A stretch of DNA of 64,000 bases from Maribacter sedimenticola (GTDB taxonomy: Bacteria; Bacteroidota; Bacteroidia; Flavobacteriales; Flavobacteriaceae): positions 291,339 to 355,338 of the forward strand of contig NZ_FZNV01000002.1 in the NCBI RefSeq assembly GCF_900188415.1, given 5' to 3'. This document shows, piece by piece, positions 37,126 to 45,278 of the stretch. Each line of letters begins with the position of its first letter. Position 1 is the stretch's first letter. The notes under the pieces were generated by a model. It saw nothing but the letters and a program-made list of their open reading frames with translations, did no database searches and was not told where the DNA came from. The position numbers were made by a program, and so were the translations under genes.

Positions 37126-38256
37126 ATGAGTGAAAAGAAGATAAAAGTAGCCATCATAGGACTAGGTTTTGGTGCAGAATTTATTCCTATTTACAAGAAG
37201 CACCCTAATGCGGAGCTGGTGGCGGTTTGCCAACGTAATGAAGATAAATTAAATGAAATTGCAGATGCATTTGGTATAGCTAAAAGATATACGTCTTATG
37301 AAGAACTACTAAAGGATGATGAAATAGAGGCTGTTCATATAAATACGCCTATACCAAACCATGGGGAACAGTCTATCCAGGCATTAAGGGCGGGCAAGCA
37401 TGTTGCTTGTACTGTTCCCATGGCTACGACGGTGGATGAATGTAAACAAATAGTGGAGTTAACAGAGCAAACAGGTCTTACCTACATGATGATGGAAACC
37501 GTGGTTTATGCGCGTGAGTTTTTATATATGAAGGAGCTATACGATAATGGAGAATTGGGTAAGGTTCAGTTTTTAAAAGCTAGCCACCAACAGGATATGG
37601 ACGGTTGGCCAAATTACTGGCCTGGTTTACCGCCAATGCATTACGCTACCCATTGTGTTGGCCCGGTGTTAGGTTTGACCAGAGATGAAGCGGAATATGT
37701 TTCTTGTTTTGGTTCCGGAACTATACGTGAGGAACTTATAAAGGAATACAATTCGCCATATGCCGTAGAAACTACACATATTAAGTTTAGAAATTCTGAT
37801 TTAAGTGCCCAGGTATACCGTTCCCTGTTTGATGTAGCCAGACAGTACCGGGAAAGTATAGAAGTCTATGGTTCCAAAAAATCAGTGGAATGGCCTTTAA
37901 TTGAAGGCAAACCTTTGGTCGTCCATACCGCTAAAAAACCGGAACCGGAAATTCCGGAAGAAGTGGAAAGTCCAGATTTTGCAAAACTGTTACCAAAGGA
38001 AATTCAATCATTCACGACAGAAGGAGTATATGATGAAGATGATAATCAGCATTTGTCCTTTACCCAAGGAGCGGGACATGGGGGCTCTCACCCGCATTTG
38101 GTACATGCTTTTATAGATGCCTTGCTAAAAGGTACTTCGCCCTATCCAAATGCTAGACAGTCCGCAAATATCACTTGTGTAGGAATACTGTCCCATGAAT
38201 CTGCCATGAAAGGCGGTGAACTTATAAAATTACCCAGTTTTACGTTTACAAGTTAA
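37126..38256 (+). CDS. Gfo/Idh/MocA family oxidoreductase
   Basis: This is a 376-residue NAD(P)-dependent sugar oxidoreductase. The Rossmann fold begins KVAIIGLGFGAEF, followed by VHINTPIPNH. Where most relatives carry the catalytic EKP motif, this one has CTVP (KHVACTVPMATT), so the usual active-site Lys is absent. The C-terminal substrate domain includes THCVGPVLGLT with the expected His. It could be an oxidoreductase with altered mechanism or a 3-keto-sugar lyase/dehydratase-type variant. It ends the operon; a strong terminator lies 20 bp downstream. Confidence 0.88.
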   Translation: MSEKKIKVAIIGLGFGAEFIPIYKKHPNAELVAVCQRNEDKLNEIADAFGIAKRYTSYEELLKDDEIEAVHINTPIPNHGEQSIQALRAGKHVACTVPMATTVDECKQIVELTEQTGLTYMMMETVVYAREFLYMKELYDNGELGKVQFLKASHQQDMDGWPNYWPGLPPMHYATHCVGPVLGLTRDEAEYVSCFGSGTIREELIKEYNSPYAVETTHIKFRNSDLSAQVYRSLFDVARQYRESIEVYGSKKSVEWPLIEGKPLVVHTAKKPEPEIPEEVESPDFAKLLPKEIQSFTTEGVYDEDDNQHLSFTQGAGHGGSHPHLVHAFIDALLKGTSPYPNARQSANITCVGILSHESAMKGGELIKLPSFTFTS

Positions 38257-38276
38257 CAACCAAGCAACCAACCCTA

Positions 38277-38328
38277 ATTACAGTTCGGAGGTCATTTTTG
38301 ACATTTCGGACTGTAATTTTTTTTGTTT
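38277..38328 (+). terminator. Intrinsic terminator of the sugar operon
   Basis: ATTACAGTTCGGAGGTCA pairs with TGACATTTCGGACTGTAAT (with G-U pairs) around a short loop and is followed by a run of eight T residues. It lies directly after the Gfo/Idh gene on the plus strand. Confidence 0.85.
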
Positions 38329-38459
38329 TATATAAAGGAATGCAATTTTAGGCTTGCATTATGATCCAGTTTAAGATTACAGGTTATGAAACAAATACCT
38401 ATTTTTAGAATTTTGGAAGGGGTACTGCATATTTGGCGTAGTGTTAATTGATCAAGGGT

Positions 38460-39782
38460 ATGGGTAATTTTTTAAAAGTGTTAAAAATAGGGGTAATCAT
38501 TACCCTGGTCATTGTAATCATTAATCTTTTATTTTCCGACTGGGACACTATTACGTGGTTTGGGGAGCTTCAATTTGCAGGTATAACTTTTCTCTATTCC
38601 TTTGTACTGACCTTTGTAAATGCATATTTCAACCAATATATCTCCAAAATATATAGTTGGGAAAAACATACTCAAAAACGATTGTGGTATGGTGCCATAG
38701 GTTCTATACTTCTAACTATTTTAGCATTTGCCCTACTAAGATGTTTTATAGAGGTAGTACTTTTTGGAAATGACTTCTCTAAATTTTTAGAGACCGAGAA
38801 TCTTGGTCATTACTTGGGCATTTTGGTCATTACCCTTATTGTTTCACTCTTTTTGCACGCTTTTTATTTTTATAAGGCTCTACAAGATACCAAGGTAAAG
38901 GAACAAAAGATCATAGCAGGTTCTGCCTCTGCAAAGTTCGATGCACTTAAAAATCAATTAGACCCCCATTTTTTGTTCAATAGTTTAAATGTATTGACCA
39001 GTTTAATTGAAGAAGATCCCGATCAGGCTCAAAAATTTACCACATCCCTATCCAAGGTCTATAGATATGTATTGGAGCAGAAAAGTAAAAATCTGATTTC
39101 GGTAGATGAAGAACTTAAATTTGCCAGAACCTATGTGCGCTTGTTAAAAATGCGTTTTGAGGACAGTATCATTTTTGAAATTCCGGAAAAGGCCTTAAAT
39201 CCAGAAGCCAAAATTGTTCCTTTATCCCTACAATTATTATTGGAGAATGCCGTAAAGCACAATATTGTAACGTCTGCCAAACCACTTCATATCAAAATTT
39301 ATGAAGAGGGCAACTATTTGTACGTAAGTAATAATTTGCAGGAAAAACAAGTGGTTAAAAAAAGTAGTGGGGTAGGCCTACAGAATATACGTCAACGATA
39401 TGCCATTCTTACCAAAGAAGAAATGCAGATTTTTAAAAGCGACCGGGAGTTTAAGGTACGTTTACCTATGTTGACCACTGAAATTGCATTTAAGGAAACA
39501 CAGGAATCCTTTATAAGTAGTAAACGCTATGAAAAGGCAAAGGAGCGCGTTGAGATGATTAAAGGGTTTTATGGAAACCTTATGGCGTATTGTATAGTGA
39601 TACCCGTACTTGCCTATATCAATTATAGAACAACAAGTTTTACTTGGGTAATCTTTCCGGCTTTGGGTTGGGGTTTTGGTCTTGTGGGCCATGGTCTTAA
39701 AGCCTATGGCTATAATCCGTTCTTTGGTAAGAACTGGGAAGAACGCAAAATAAAACAATATATGGAGGATGAGAACTTTTAG
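38460..39782 (+). CDS. LytS/YehU-type sensor histidine kinase fused to a C-terminal 2TM domain
   Basis: This is a membrane kinase of about 440 residues. Four N-terminal helices (about 10-140) lead to a His_kinase (PF06580) domain with the phospho-His in QLDPHFLFNSLNVL and a HATPase core (LLENAVKHN, GVGLQNIRQRY). After a short linker, the last 95 residues are a 2TM domain (KGFYGNLMAYCIVIP ... YNPFFGKNWEERKIK), so both ends cross the membrane. I start at the ATG at 38460 because the in-frame codon further upstream is TTG. It heads an operon of four free 2TM proteins and a LytTR regulator, although a 359-bp gap follows. Confidence 0.9.
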   Translation: MGNFLKVLKIGVIITLVIVIINLLFSDWDTITWFGELQFAGITFLYSFVLTFVNAYFNQYISKIYSWEKHTQKRLWYGAIGSILLTILAFALLRCFIEVVLFGNDFSKFLETENLGHYLGILVITLIVSLFLHAFYFYKALQDTKVKEQKIIAGSASAKFDALKNQLDPHFLFNSLNVLTSLIEEDPDQAQKFTTSLSKVYRYVLEQKSKNLISVDEELKFARTYVRLLKMRFEDSIIFEIPEKALNPEAKIVPLSLQLLLENAVKHNIVTSAKPLHIKIYEEGNYLYVSNNLQEKQVVKKSSGVGLQNIRQRYAILTKEEMQIFKSDREFKVRLPMLTTEIAFKETQESFISSKRYEKAKERVEMIKGFYGNLMAYCIVIPVLAYINYRTTSFTWVIFPALGWGFGLVGHGLKAYGYNPFFGKNWEERKIKQYMEDENF

Positions 39783-40141
39783 GGTTTCATCATTGCTTAA
39801 ATACCCATACCCGACCCGTATGATAGCTATACACCTATATAAATAGTACTGGATAATTTTATAATATCTCACATTTTAAGGATGGTTATGTCCTTATCCC
39901 TAATCAATTATTTTAAGCTTCATGGTCCGCTTTTAGGGGATTTTACGAGTTAATTTACACGTACCATCATCAAACTTCTATATAGTACGGGCATGGTAAT
40001 TTGGCTTTTAATATTGTATACGACCACTTTTTACAATTCAGTCATTAAAATTTACAACTGGGTAGTTCTATTTTTTAAAACCTGCACTTTCTACCGAGAT
40101 TTGAGGTATAGAAAACAAATAATAACCTAAAACAAATTAAG
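39783..40141 (+). other. Gap within the LytS/2TM cluster
   Basis: This 359-bp gap has no convincing open frame. It probably holds an internal promoter for the 2TM/LytTR genes. A direct repeat TTTACAAYT with a 21-bp period lies at 40030-40059 and is reported separately. Confidence 0.5.
40030..40059 (+). promoter_or_regulatory. 21-bp-period direct repeat, candidate LytTR site
   Basis: TTTACAATT (40030-40038) and TTTACAACT (40051-40059) are nine-base direct repeats exactly two helical turns apart. LytTR proteins bind pairs of 9-bp repeats separated by about 12 bp, which is this geometry. The sites lie about 85 bp before the first free-standing 2TM gene. Confidence 0.45.
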
Positions 40142-40426
40142 ATGGAAACCAATTTAATGAACAGCGAAAACTATAAGTATCAAAAAGCAAAGGAAAAAGT
40201 AAATGCCATAAAAGGATTTTACGGAAATCTATTGGCCTACTGTATAGTAATACCCATTTTGGCGTATATAAATTATAGGACTACTGAATTTCCATGGGCT
40301 ATTTTTCCTGCGCTAGGATGGGGGTTTGGTTTGTTGATGAACGGTCTTTACGCATATGGATATAATCCTTTATTCGGAAAGAAATGGGAGGAGAGAAAGA
40401 TCAAGGAATATATGAATGAGTTTTAA
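40142..40426 (+). CDS. 2TM-domain protein 1
   Basis: This 94-residue protein consists only of the 2TM domain: an amphipathic start (YQKAKEKVNAIKGFYGNL), two membrane helices (AYCIVIPILAYINY and FPALGWGFGLLMNGLYAY), then YNPLFGKKWEERKIKEY. It matches the C-terminal 95 residues of the upstream LytS kinase at most positions, so it is a recent duplicate of that domain or the source of the fusion. It may pair with the kinase in the membrane and tune it; this is inference. Confidence 0.88.
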   Translation: METNLMNSENYKYQKAKEKVNAIKGFYGNLLAYCIVIPILAYINYRTTEFPWAIFPALGWGFGLLMNGLYAYGYNPLFGKKWEERKIKEYMNEF

Positions 40427-40443
40427 TAAAAAATATAGGCATC

Positions 40444-40734
40444 ATGGACAATACAAAATATAATAAAGCAAAAGAGCGGGTTGTTGAGTTAAAGGAGTTC
40501 TATGGCAAGGTATTTTCGGCCTTAGGTACAATAGTAATCGTAGCCGCAATAAATTATTATTTTAATGAATGGCGTTACCCTTGGTTTTTATGGGTGGTAT
40601 TTGCATTCGCAATTAGCCTTTTTTTAAAGGCGATTAAAATCTTTAACTTTAATCCTTTCTTTGGTAGGGACTGGGAAGAAAGAAAGTTACGCGAATTTAT
40701 TCAACAGGAAGAAAACGAACAACGATGGAAATAA
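40444..40734 (+). CDS. 2TM-domain protein 2
   Basis: This 96-residue protein has the same plan as its neighbour: YNKAKERVVELKEFYGKVF, two helices, the FNPFFGRDWEERKLREF signature and a short acidic/basic tail. It is more diverged in the helices than the upstream copy. It starts 17 bp after 2TM protein 1 and overlaps 2TM protein 3 by 10 bp, so translation is coupled. Confidence 0.88.
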   Translation: MDNTKYNKAKERVVELKEFYGKVFSALGTIVIVAAINYYFNEWRYPWFLWVVFAFAISLFLKAIKIFNFNPFFGRDWEERKLREFIQQEENEQRWK

Positions 40735-41063
40735 ACGAATTTGAACAAAACGAGAAATTGGCAAGAGCCAAAAAACAGGTTAAGGAGTTAAAAGGATTTT
40801 ATATTCATTTATTTGTCTACATTTTGGTAAATCTCTTTATAATGAGTTTGACCGTTATGGCCAGAATGAACAGCGGGGAATCTTTCAATGAAGCGTTCTT
40901 TAACTTTGGAACTTTTTCTACGCCGTTTTTTTGGGGGATTGGTTTAGCATTTCATGGGGCAAGGGTATATCATTTTAATCCCTTTTTCTCAAAAGATTGG
41001 GAGGAAAGGCAAATACGAAAATTTGTAGAACAAGAGCAAAAGGAAGCAGATAAATTTAGATAG
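40725..41063 (+). CDS. 2TM-domain protein 3
   Basis: This is a 112-residue protein with two membrane helices (HLFVYILVNLFIMSLTV and FGTFSTPFFWGIGLAFHG) separated by a longer polar loop than in the other copies. The family signature is present as FNPFFSKDWEERQIRKF, followed by a charged tail (EQEQKEADKFR). It overlaps the preceding gene by 10 bp and lies 2 bp from the next. Confidence 0.88.
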   Translation: MEINEFEQNEKLARAKKQVKELKGFYIHLFVYILVNLFIMSLTVMARMNSGESFNEAFFNFGTFSTPFFWGIGLAFHGARVYHFNPFFSKDWEERQIRKFVEQEQKEADKFR

Positions 41064-41065
41064 GC

Positions 41066-41416
41066 ATGAACAAATTGGAACAACATAGTAAAGAGAAAAG
41101 GGCCCTTCTACGTATTGAAAGTATTAAAAAATTTTTCAAACATTGTCGATTGTTCATCACGGCCAACGTATTGATTTTATTTGTGTCAAAAGATATATTT
41201 AATTGGTTTGATATAGCGGCTATTACGGACAATGGATTTAAGCAATGGGTTATGTGGAATATTGCAAGTATTCCAATAATTTGGTCAATTGTTCTAACAA
41301 TTCATGCGCTGGTAGTCTTCAGGATACGTTTAGTTCGTTTTAAGTGGACCAAGCCTGAAATGCTGATTAAGTGGGAACAAAAAATGATACAGGATATTAT
41401 ACAAAAGGAATTATGA
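41066..41416 (+). CDS. 2TM-domain-like protein 4
   Basis: This 116-residue protein with two helices (CRLFITANVLILFVSKDIF and WNIASIPIIWSIVLTIHALVV) is the most diverged copy. The NPFFGxxWEERxI signature is replaced by KWTKPEMLIKWEQKMIQDI, which keeps only the W-E pattern. Its TGA stop overlaps the ATG of the LytTR regulator (ATGA, 41413-41416), so the two are translationally coupled. Confidence 0.8.
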   Translation: MNKLEQHSKEKRALLRIESIKKFFKHCRLFITANVLILFVSKDIFNWFDIAAITDNGFKQWVMWNIASIPIIWSIVLTIHALVVFRIRLVRFKWTKPEMLIKWEQKMIQDIIQKEL

Positions 41417-42177
41417 AGACCATTATTATTGAGGATGAAAAACCTGCGGCACGCAGACTATCTAGAATGCTGGAAGAACTAGATGTAACCATAGCGACTA
41501 TGTTACACTCCGTTGACGAGGCCATAGAATGGTTTCAGAACAATGAGCATCCAGATTTAATTTTTTTGGATATCCAGTTATCAGACGGTCTATCCTTTGA
41601 AATTTTTGATGTGGTTGAGGTGCATAGTGCAATAATATTCACAACGGCTTTTGATGAATATGCCTTACAGGCGTTTAAATTGAACAGTATAGATTATATC
41701 CTTAAACCTATTGATGATGAAGACCTGGAACAGGCGGTAAATAAATACCGTACTCGTTTTAAAACAGCCGTAGAGCCCAATAAAATAGCTTTGGATTTTG
41801 AGGACATCAAGAAATTATTGGTAAATCCGTTAGAACGGGAATACAAAAAAAGGTTTACGGCAAAAGTAGGGCAACATTTAAAGATCATCAATGCAGAAGA
41901 TGTAGAGTGTTTCTTTAGTGAAAATAAAGGGACCTATGCGGCGACCAAGGATGGACGCAATTATTTATTGGATACTACATTAGAACAGTTGGAACCGGAA
42001 TTGAAACCACAAACCTTTTTTAGGGTAAGTCGCAAATACTTTATAAATGTGGATTATATAAAGGATATCATCTCCTACACCAATTCTAGACTACAGATTA
42101 AATTGAACAACAATCCACAATTGGAAATTATAGTAAGTAGGGAAAAGGTAAAAGACTTTAAATTGTGGCTGGAATAA
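41413..42177 (+). CDS. LytTR-family response regulator
   Basis: This 254-residue regulator has a receiver domain (TIIIEDEKPAARRL, phospho-acceptor Asp in IFLDIQLSDG, FTTAFDEYALQAF, YILKPID) followed by a LytTR DNA-binding domain from about residue 150 (FTAKVGQHLKIINAEDVECF, FFRVSRKYFINVDYI). I start at the ATG overlapping the previous stop; an upstream ATG in the same frame would lie inside the 2TM gene. It is the cognate regulator of the LytS-like kinase. Its target may be the direct repeat at 40030. Confidence 0.93.
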   Translation: MKTIIIEDEKPAARRLSRMLEELDVTIATMLHSVDEAIEWFQNNEHPDLIFLDIQLSDGLSFEIFDVVEVHSAIIFTTAFDEYALQAFKLNSIDYILKPIDDEDLEQAVNKYRTRFKTAVEPNKIALDFEDIKKLLVNPLEREYKKRFTAKVGQHLKIINAEDVECFFSENKGTYAATKDGRNYLLDTTLEQLEPELKPQTFFRVSRKYFINVDYIKDIISYTNSRLQIKLNNNPQLEIIVSREKVKDFKLWLE

Positions 42178-42201
42178 CCATAATGGTCAATGCTGTTTTG
42201 C

Positions 42202-43404
42202 TTAATCAGTAAAATCTTCATCATCGATCCTATTTTCGTCAAAGGCAGACGGCAGTAATTTAGGAATTAATTTGATAAATATAGGTAGTAGTATAGCCCC
42301 ACCGGGCAAAATAAAAATGGCCAATGAGGGTATGCTCTTAAAAATATCCAAGAGTTGGTTTTGTACTTTTCTCTTTTCATCATTACTGAGGTCCCTCACC
42401 GTAGATTTGGATAATAAGGAAACCAATTCCGCACTTTGTGAAAGCTCTTTAACCAGACGTTTGCTATTTCTGAGAATTAATTTTTTTACGATCTTACCCA
42501 TACTGTCGTAAAATTGATGGGCCAGATTTTTCTCCTTCAAATAATGAATAGTATGCATATTAAGCTTAAAAAAAGCGGTAACATGGGTAATGGATTCCAA
42601 GATAATAGCATTGGCAAGTCCCAAATCCTTTCCTATTCCAAAAATAAAATCAGACTCCGTATAATCTAAGGAGTGGTCTTCCCAAACGGTCAAACAGGCC
42701 ATATCCAGAAAATATCTATTTTCCCATATATCCTTATTGTTAAGCAATCGATCTCTATAAGACCCATCAAAGGTATGACTGGCACATTCTATATAGGTTA
42801 ATGATGAAGCCAGTAATTGGGATAATTTGTTATCCTTTCGTTTAGCCTCCTTGGAACTTAAAGCATGGTACGTAATGTTAATGGCCAAATATTCAATTTC
42901 TTCGGCTTTTGACTTTAAATTAACGGCATGGTTTAAATAATGTTTAAAAAGCAATACATCAATAAACAGTAAGGAGTTGGTAATAAGGTTATTGAATGTT
43001 TTGCTGAAAATGTTGTCCTCTATATATATACGGGAGGCCATGAGTTTTTCCAACTTTGAGGAAGTTTTGTTTCCTGTAAGCAATTTATCGAAAAAACCTA
43101 CTTTGTTAATTTTAAGAATTTGATAAAATTTAAAGACCTCGGTAATAAAAACAGTATAATCTGTGGAGTGCGCTTCTATCTTATAGGTAAAATATAGGGC
43201 ATTCAATAAATTTATCTTTGCCTTTTCATCTTCCGATAAGGTATGTTCCGGTCGTATGAAATGGGGTATGTCCGCATTTAGTCCATACACAAATCCATTT
43301 TTTCTCAAAGCGGAATATAGGGTATCAAAATTTGGATATGCGTTTTGGTTCTTTTGAACGACCGAGCCATATTTTTCAATCCAGCCAGAGGCAGACGGGT
43401 TCAT
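42202..43404 (-). CDS. LETM1-related biofilm-associated protein
   Basis: This 400-residue protein matches the flavobacterial family named LETM1-related biofilm-associated protein. It opens with ASGWIEKYG, has a long helical body (YIECASHTFDGSYRDRLL) and ends with a LETM1-like region (LSNDEKRKVQNQLLDIF, then SIPSLAIFILPGGAILLPIF and LIPKLLPSAFDEN). One C-terminal membrane helix is likely. Mutants of related proteins affect biofilm formation in flavobacteria, but the mechanism is unknown. It converges on the LytTR gene with a 24-bp gap. Confidence 0.88.
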   Translation of the reverse strand: MNPSASGWIEKYGSVVQKNQNAYPNFDTLYSALRKNGFVYGLNADIPHFIRPEHTLSEDEKAKINLLNALYFTYKIEAHSTDYTVFITEVFKFYQILKINKVGFFDKLLTGNKTSSKLEKLMASRIYIEDNIFSKTFNNLITNSLLFIDVLLFKHYLNHAVNLKSKAEEIEYLAINITYHALSSKEAKRKDNKLSQLLASSLTYIECASHTFDGSYRDRLLNNKDIWENRYFLDMACLTVWEDHSLDYTESDFIFGIGKDLGLANAIILESITHVTAFFKLNMHTIHYLKEKNLAHQFYDSMGKIVKKLILRNSKRLVKELSQSAELVSLLSKSTVRDLSNDEKRKVQNQLLDIFKSIPSLAIFILPGGAILLPIFIKLIPKLLPSAFDENRIDDEDFTD

Positions 43405-43618
43405 ACTTTCACTGTTTTAATGCGCAAAGTTAGCCAAATATTATAAGGTTGGTTAAGTAATGTATATTATCTAAAGTCTTATAAAAAAGGGTATTTATAA
43501 TTGTTGTATTCTGAATTTTAGTGAATTATATAGGATATTTTAATTTTTTTTTGAAAAAAAATGAACCTTCAATTTAATGTCTCGTAAGTAAGGGTGATTC
43601 TAATCTAAAAATAAGATA

Positions 43619-44329
43619 ATGAAAAAATCAAAATTATTTATGGGACTTGGGGCTTTGGCCTTAGTTGGGGGCCTTTTAGTTGCGGCAGATCATATTGATG
43701 CGCCCGGGGTAACCAACACAACGGCAGACATTGCCGATTTTTATGCGTTTGAACCTACAGAAGGTTCGGACAATACCGTTTTTGCGGTAGACTTACAAAC
43801 CAATGTGCTGCCAGATTTGGCCTATGGTACATTTGATGAAAACGTATTGATGGAAATCAATATAGACAGAACCGGTGATCTTGTAGAAGATTTGGTCATT
43901 CAGGCCATTCCACGAAACGGTAAAATGTACTTTTTTGGACCCGTTGCACCTAGCGAAACCGGATTGAACGGTACCGTTATGGTAGATTCCCCTTTAGGTT
44001 CGGTAGATATTTCGGCTGAAACTGCAATTGTAGAAACTACGGCAGACGGGGTATCATTATTTGCAGGCCCTAGGCAAGATGCATTTTTCTTTGATTTTTT
44101 TCAGTTTAACGAAGTAATTGGTGGTACGGCTCCCTTAGGGTTTAAACCGGCTGGAGACCCCAATACAACAGACGATGATGATGAAACCGCAGTAGATACT
44201 TTTGATGGTGCAAACACAATGTCCATTGTCATTGAAATACCAAATAGTATGTTAGGCGAAACAACCGCTGTTAATGTATTACAACTACCTGTTTACAAAA
44301 CTTGGGTAACTACCAATGTTAAACAATAA
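43619..44329 (+). CDS. DUF4331 family protein (N-terminal-type half)
   Basis: This is a 236-residue exported protein. The signal peptide (MKKSKLFMGLGALALVGGLL) is followed by the family motif ADHIDAPGVTNTTADIADFYAF, typical of DUF4331 N-termini. The end shows the SIVIEIPNSML strand and a closing VYKTWVTTNVKQ. DUF4331 proteins elsewhere are often about twice as long; here the later part of the fold appears to be in the next gene, 22 bp downstream. Function is unknown. Confidence 0.85.
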   Translation: MKKSKLFMGLGALALVGGLLVAADHIDAPGVTNTTADIADFYAFEPTEGSDNTVFAVDLQTNVLPDLAYGTFDENVLMEINIDRTGDLVEDLVIQAIPRNGKMYFFGPVAPSETGLNGTVMVDSPLGSVDISAETAIVETTADGVSLFAGPRQDAFFFDFFQFNEVIGGTAPLGFKPAGDPNTTDDDDETAVDTFDGANTMSIVIEIPNSMLGETTAVNVLQLPVYKTWVTTNVKQ

Positions 44330-44351
44330 TAACCTTATAAAAAGTAATAAA

Positions 44352-45149
44352 ATGAAATTTAAAAATATAAAATATACGTTTTTGTCGCTTTGTGCAATGA
44401 TGGCTTTGGCTTCTTGTAACAATGATGATGATAATACACCGGTTGTAGATACTGCAACCTGTAATGATGGTATTATGAACGGTGATGAGACCGGCGTGGA
44501 TTGCGGCGGTTCAACCTGTGAACCTTGTGAAGATGCTATGGAGCCTATGGAACCGGATTTCTCTGGGACCTACGCACAGGCAGATTTTATGGGTAGACCA
44601 GGTATCAATACGGTATTAAGTGCAGATGAGGCCACGAAGGAAATGCATAACGTTTCTATCCCTTCTGAAATGGAAGCAACGTTTCAAGCTGCATTTGAAG
44701 CAAGATTGGAAGCATACCATGATGTTTATGCCAACATTTTAGGAGCTGACCCAGAAGCGGTAAATTTTGAGCCTAATATTTTAGGTGATATTTTGAACGG
44801 ACCTACAGATGATGGATATACCAATAACCCGGTTACGGCTACGGTTTTGACAACTGTATTGGCCAACGATGTATTGGAAGTAGCACCAAATTTGCCAACA
44901 ACATATTTTAACGGAGGTAGTGGTGCTCCAAATTATGAAGGTGCAGTAGGACTAACCGGAAGAACCCCTCAAGATGATGTAATCGATGTTTCATTGATCT
45001 TATTGTTCGGTGGTGGTGACGGTGCTAGATTTAGTGGACAGGATACCAATGATGACGGTATGGCAGATTTACCAAGGTTAACTTCAGACGGTGTTGGGCT
45101 TACCGCAACTGTAGGTACTACCTTCCCATATTTGGGAGCTCCAGAATAA
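44352..45149 (+). CDS. DUF4331-like lipoprotein (C-terminal-type half)
   Basis: This is a lipoprotein of about 265 residues (lipobox ALASC). A Cys-rich linker of the flavobacterial type (CNDGIMNGDETGVDCGG followed by CEPC) precedes a domain with FMGRPGINTVL and TGRTPQDDVIDVSLILLFG, then PYLGAPE. These features resemble the C-terminal part of DUF4331 proteins. I start at the ATG at 44352, where the signal peptide begins; an earlier ATG would overlap the first DUF4331 gene. The pair probably forms one functional unit on the outside of the cell membrane. Confidence 0.75.
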   Translation: MKFKNIKYTFLSLCAMMALASCNNDDDNTPVVDTATCNDGIMNGDETGVDCGGSTCEPCEDAMEPMEPDFSGTYAQADFMGRPGINTVLSADEATKEMHNVSIPSEMEATFQAAFEARLEAYHDVYANILGADPEAVNFEPNILGDILNGPTDDGYTNNPVTATVLTTVLANDVLEVAPNLPTTYFNGGSGAPNYEGAVGLTGRTPQDDVIDVSLILLFGGGDGARFSGQDTNDDGMADLPRLTSDGVGLTATVGTTFPYLGAPE

Positions 45150-45224
45150 AAAGTTGCCTTCCCCTTATCGTAATAGCTATGATAAGAAAGGCACAACCCT
45201 AATTGCTTATGAAAAAGAAGGGCG

Positions 45225-45250
45225 GGGGAGTTGAAAAGCTCCCCTTTTTT
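45225..45250 (+). terminator. Intrinsic terminator of the DUF4331 pair
   Basis: GGGGAG (45225-45230) and CTCCCC (45239-45244) form a GC stem around an 8-nt loop, followed by seven T residues. It lies 75 bp after the DUF4331-like lipoprotein gene and shortly before the TPR gene, supporting the later start chosen for that gene. Confidence 0.85.
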
Positions 45251-45278
45251 TAAACAATCCAAAATAAAACACAACCTA

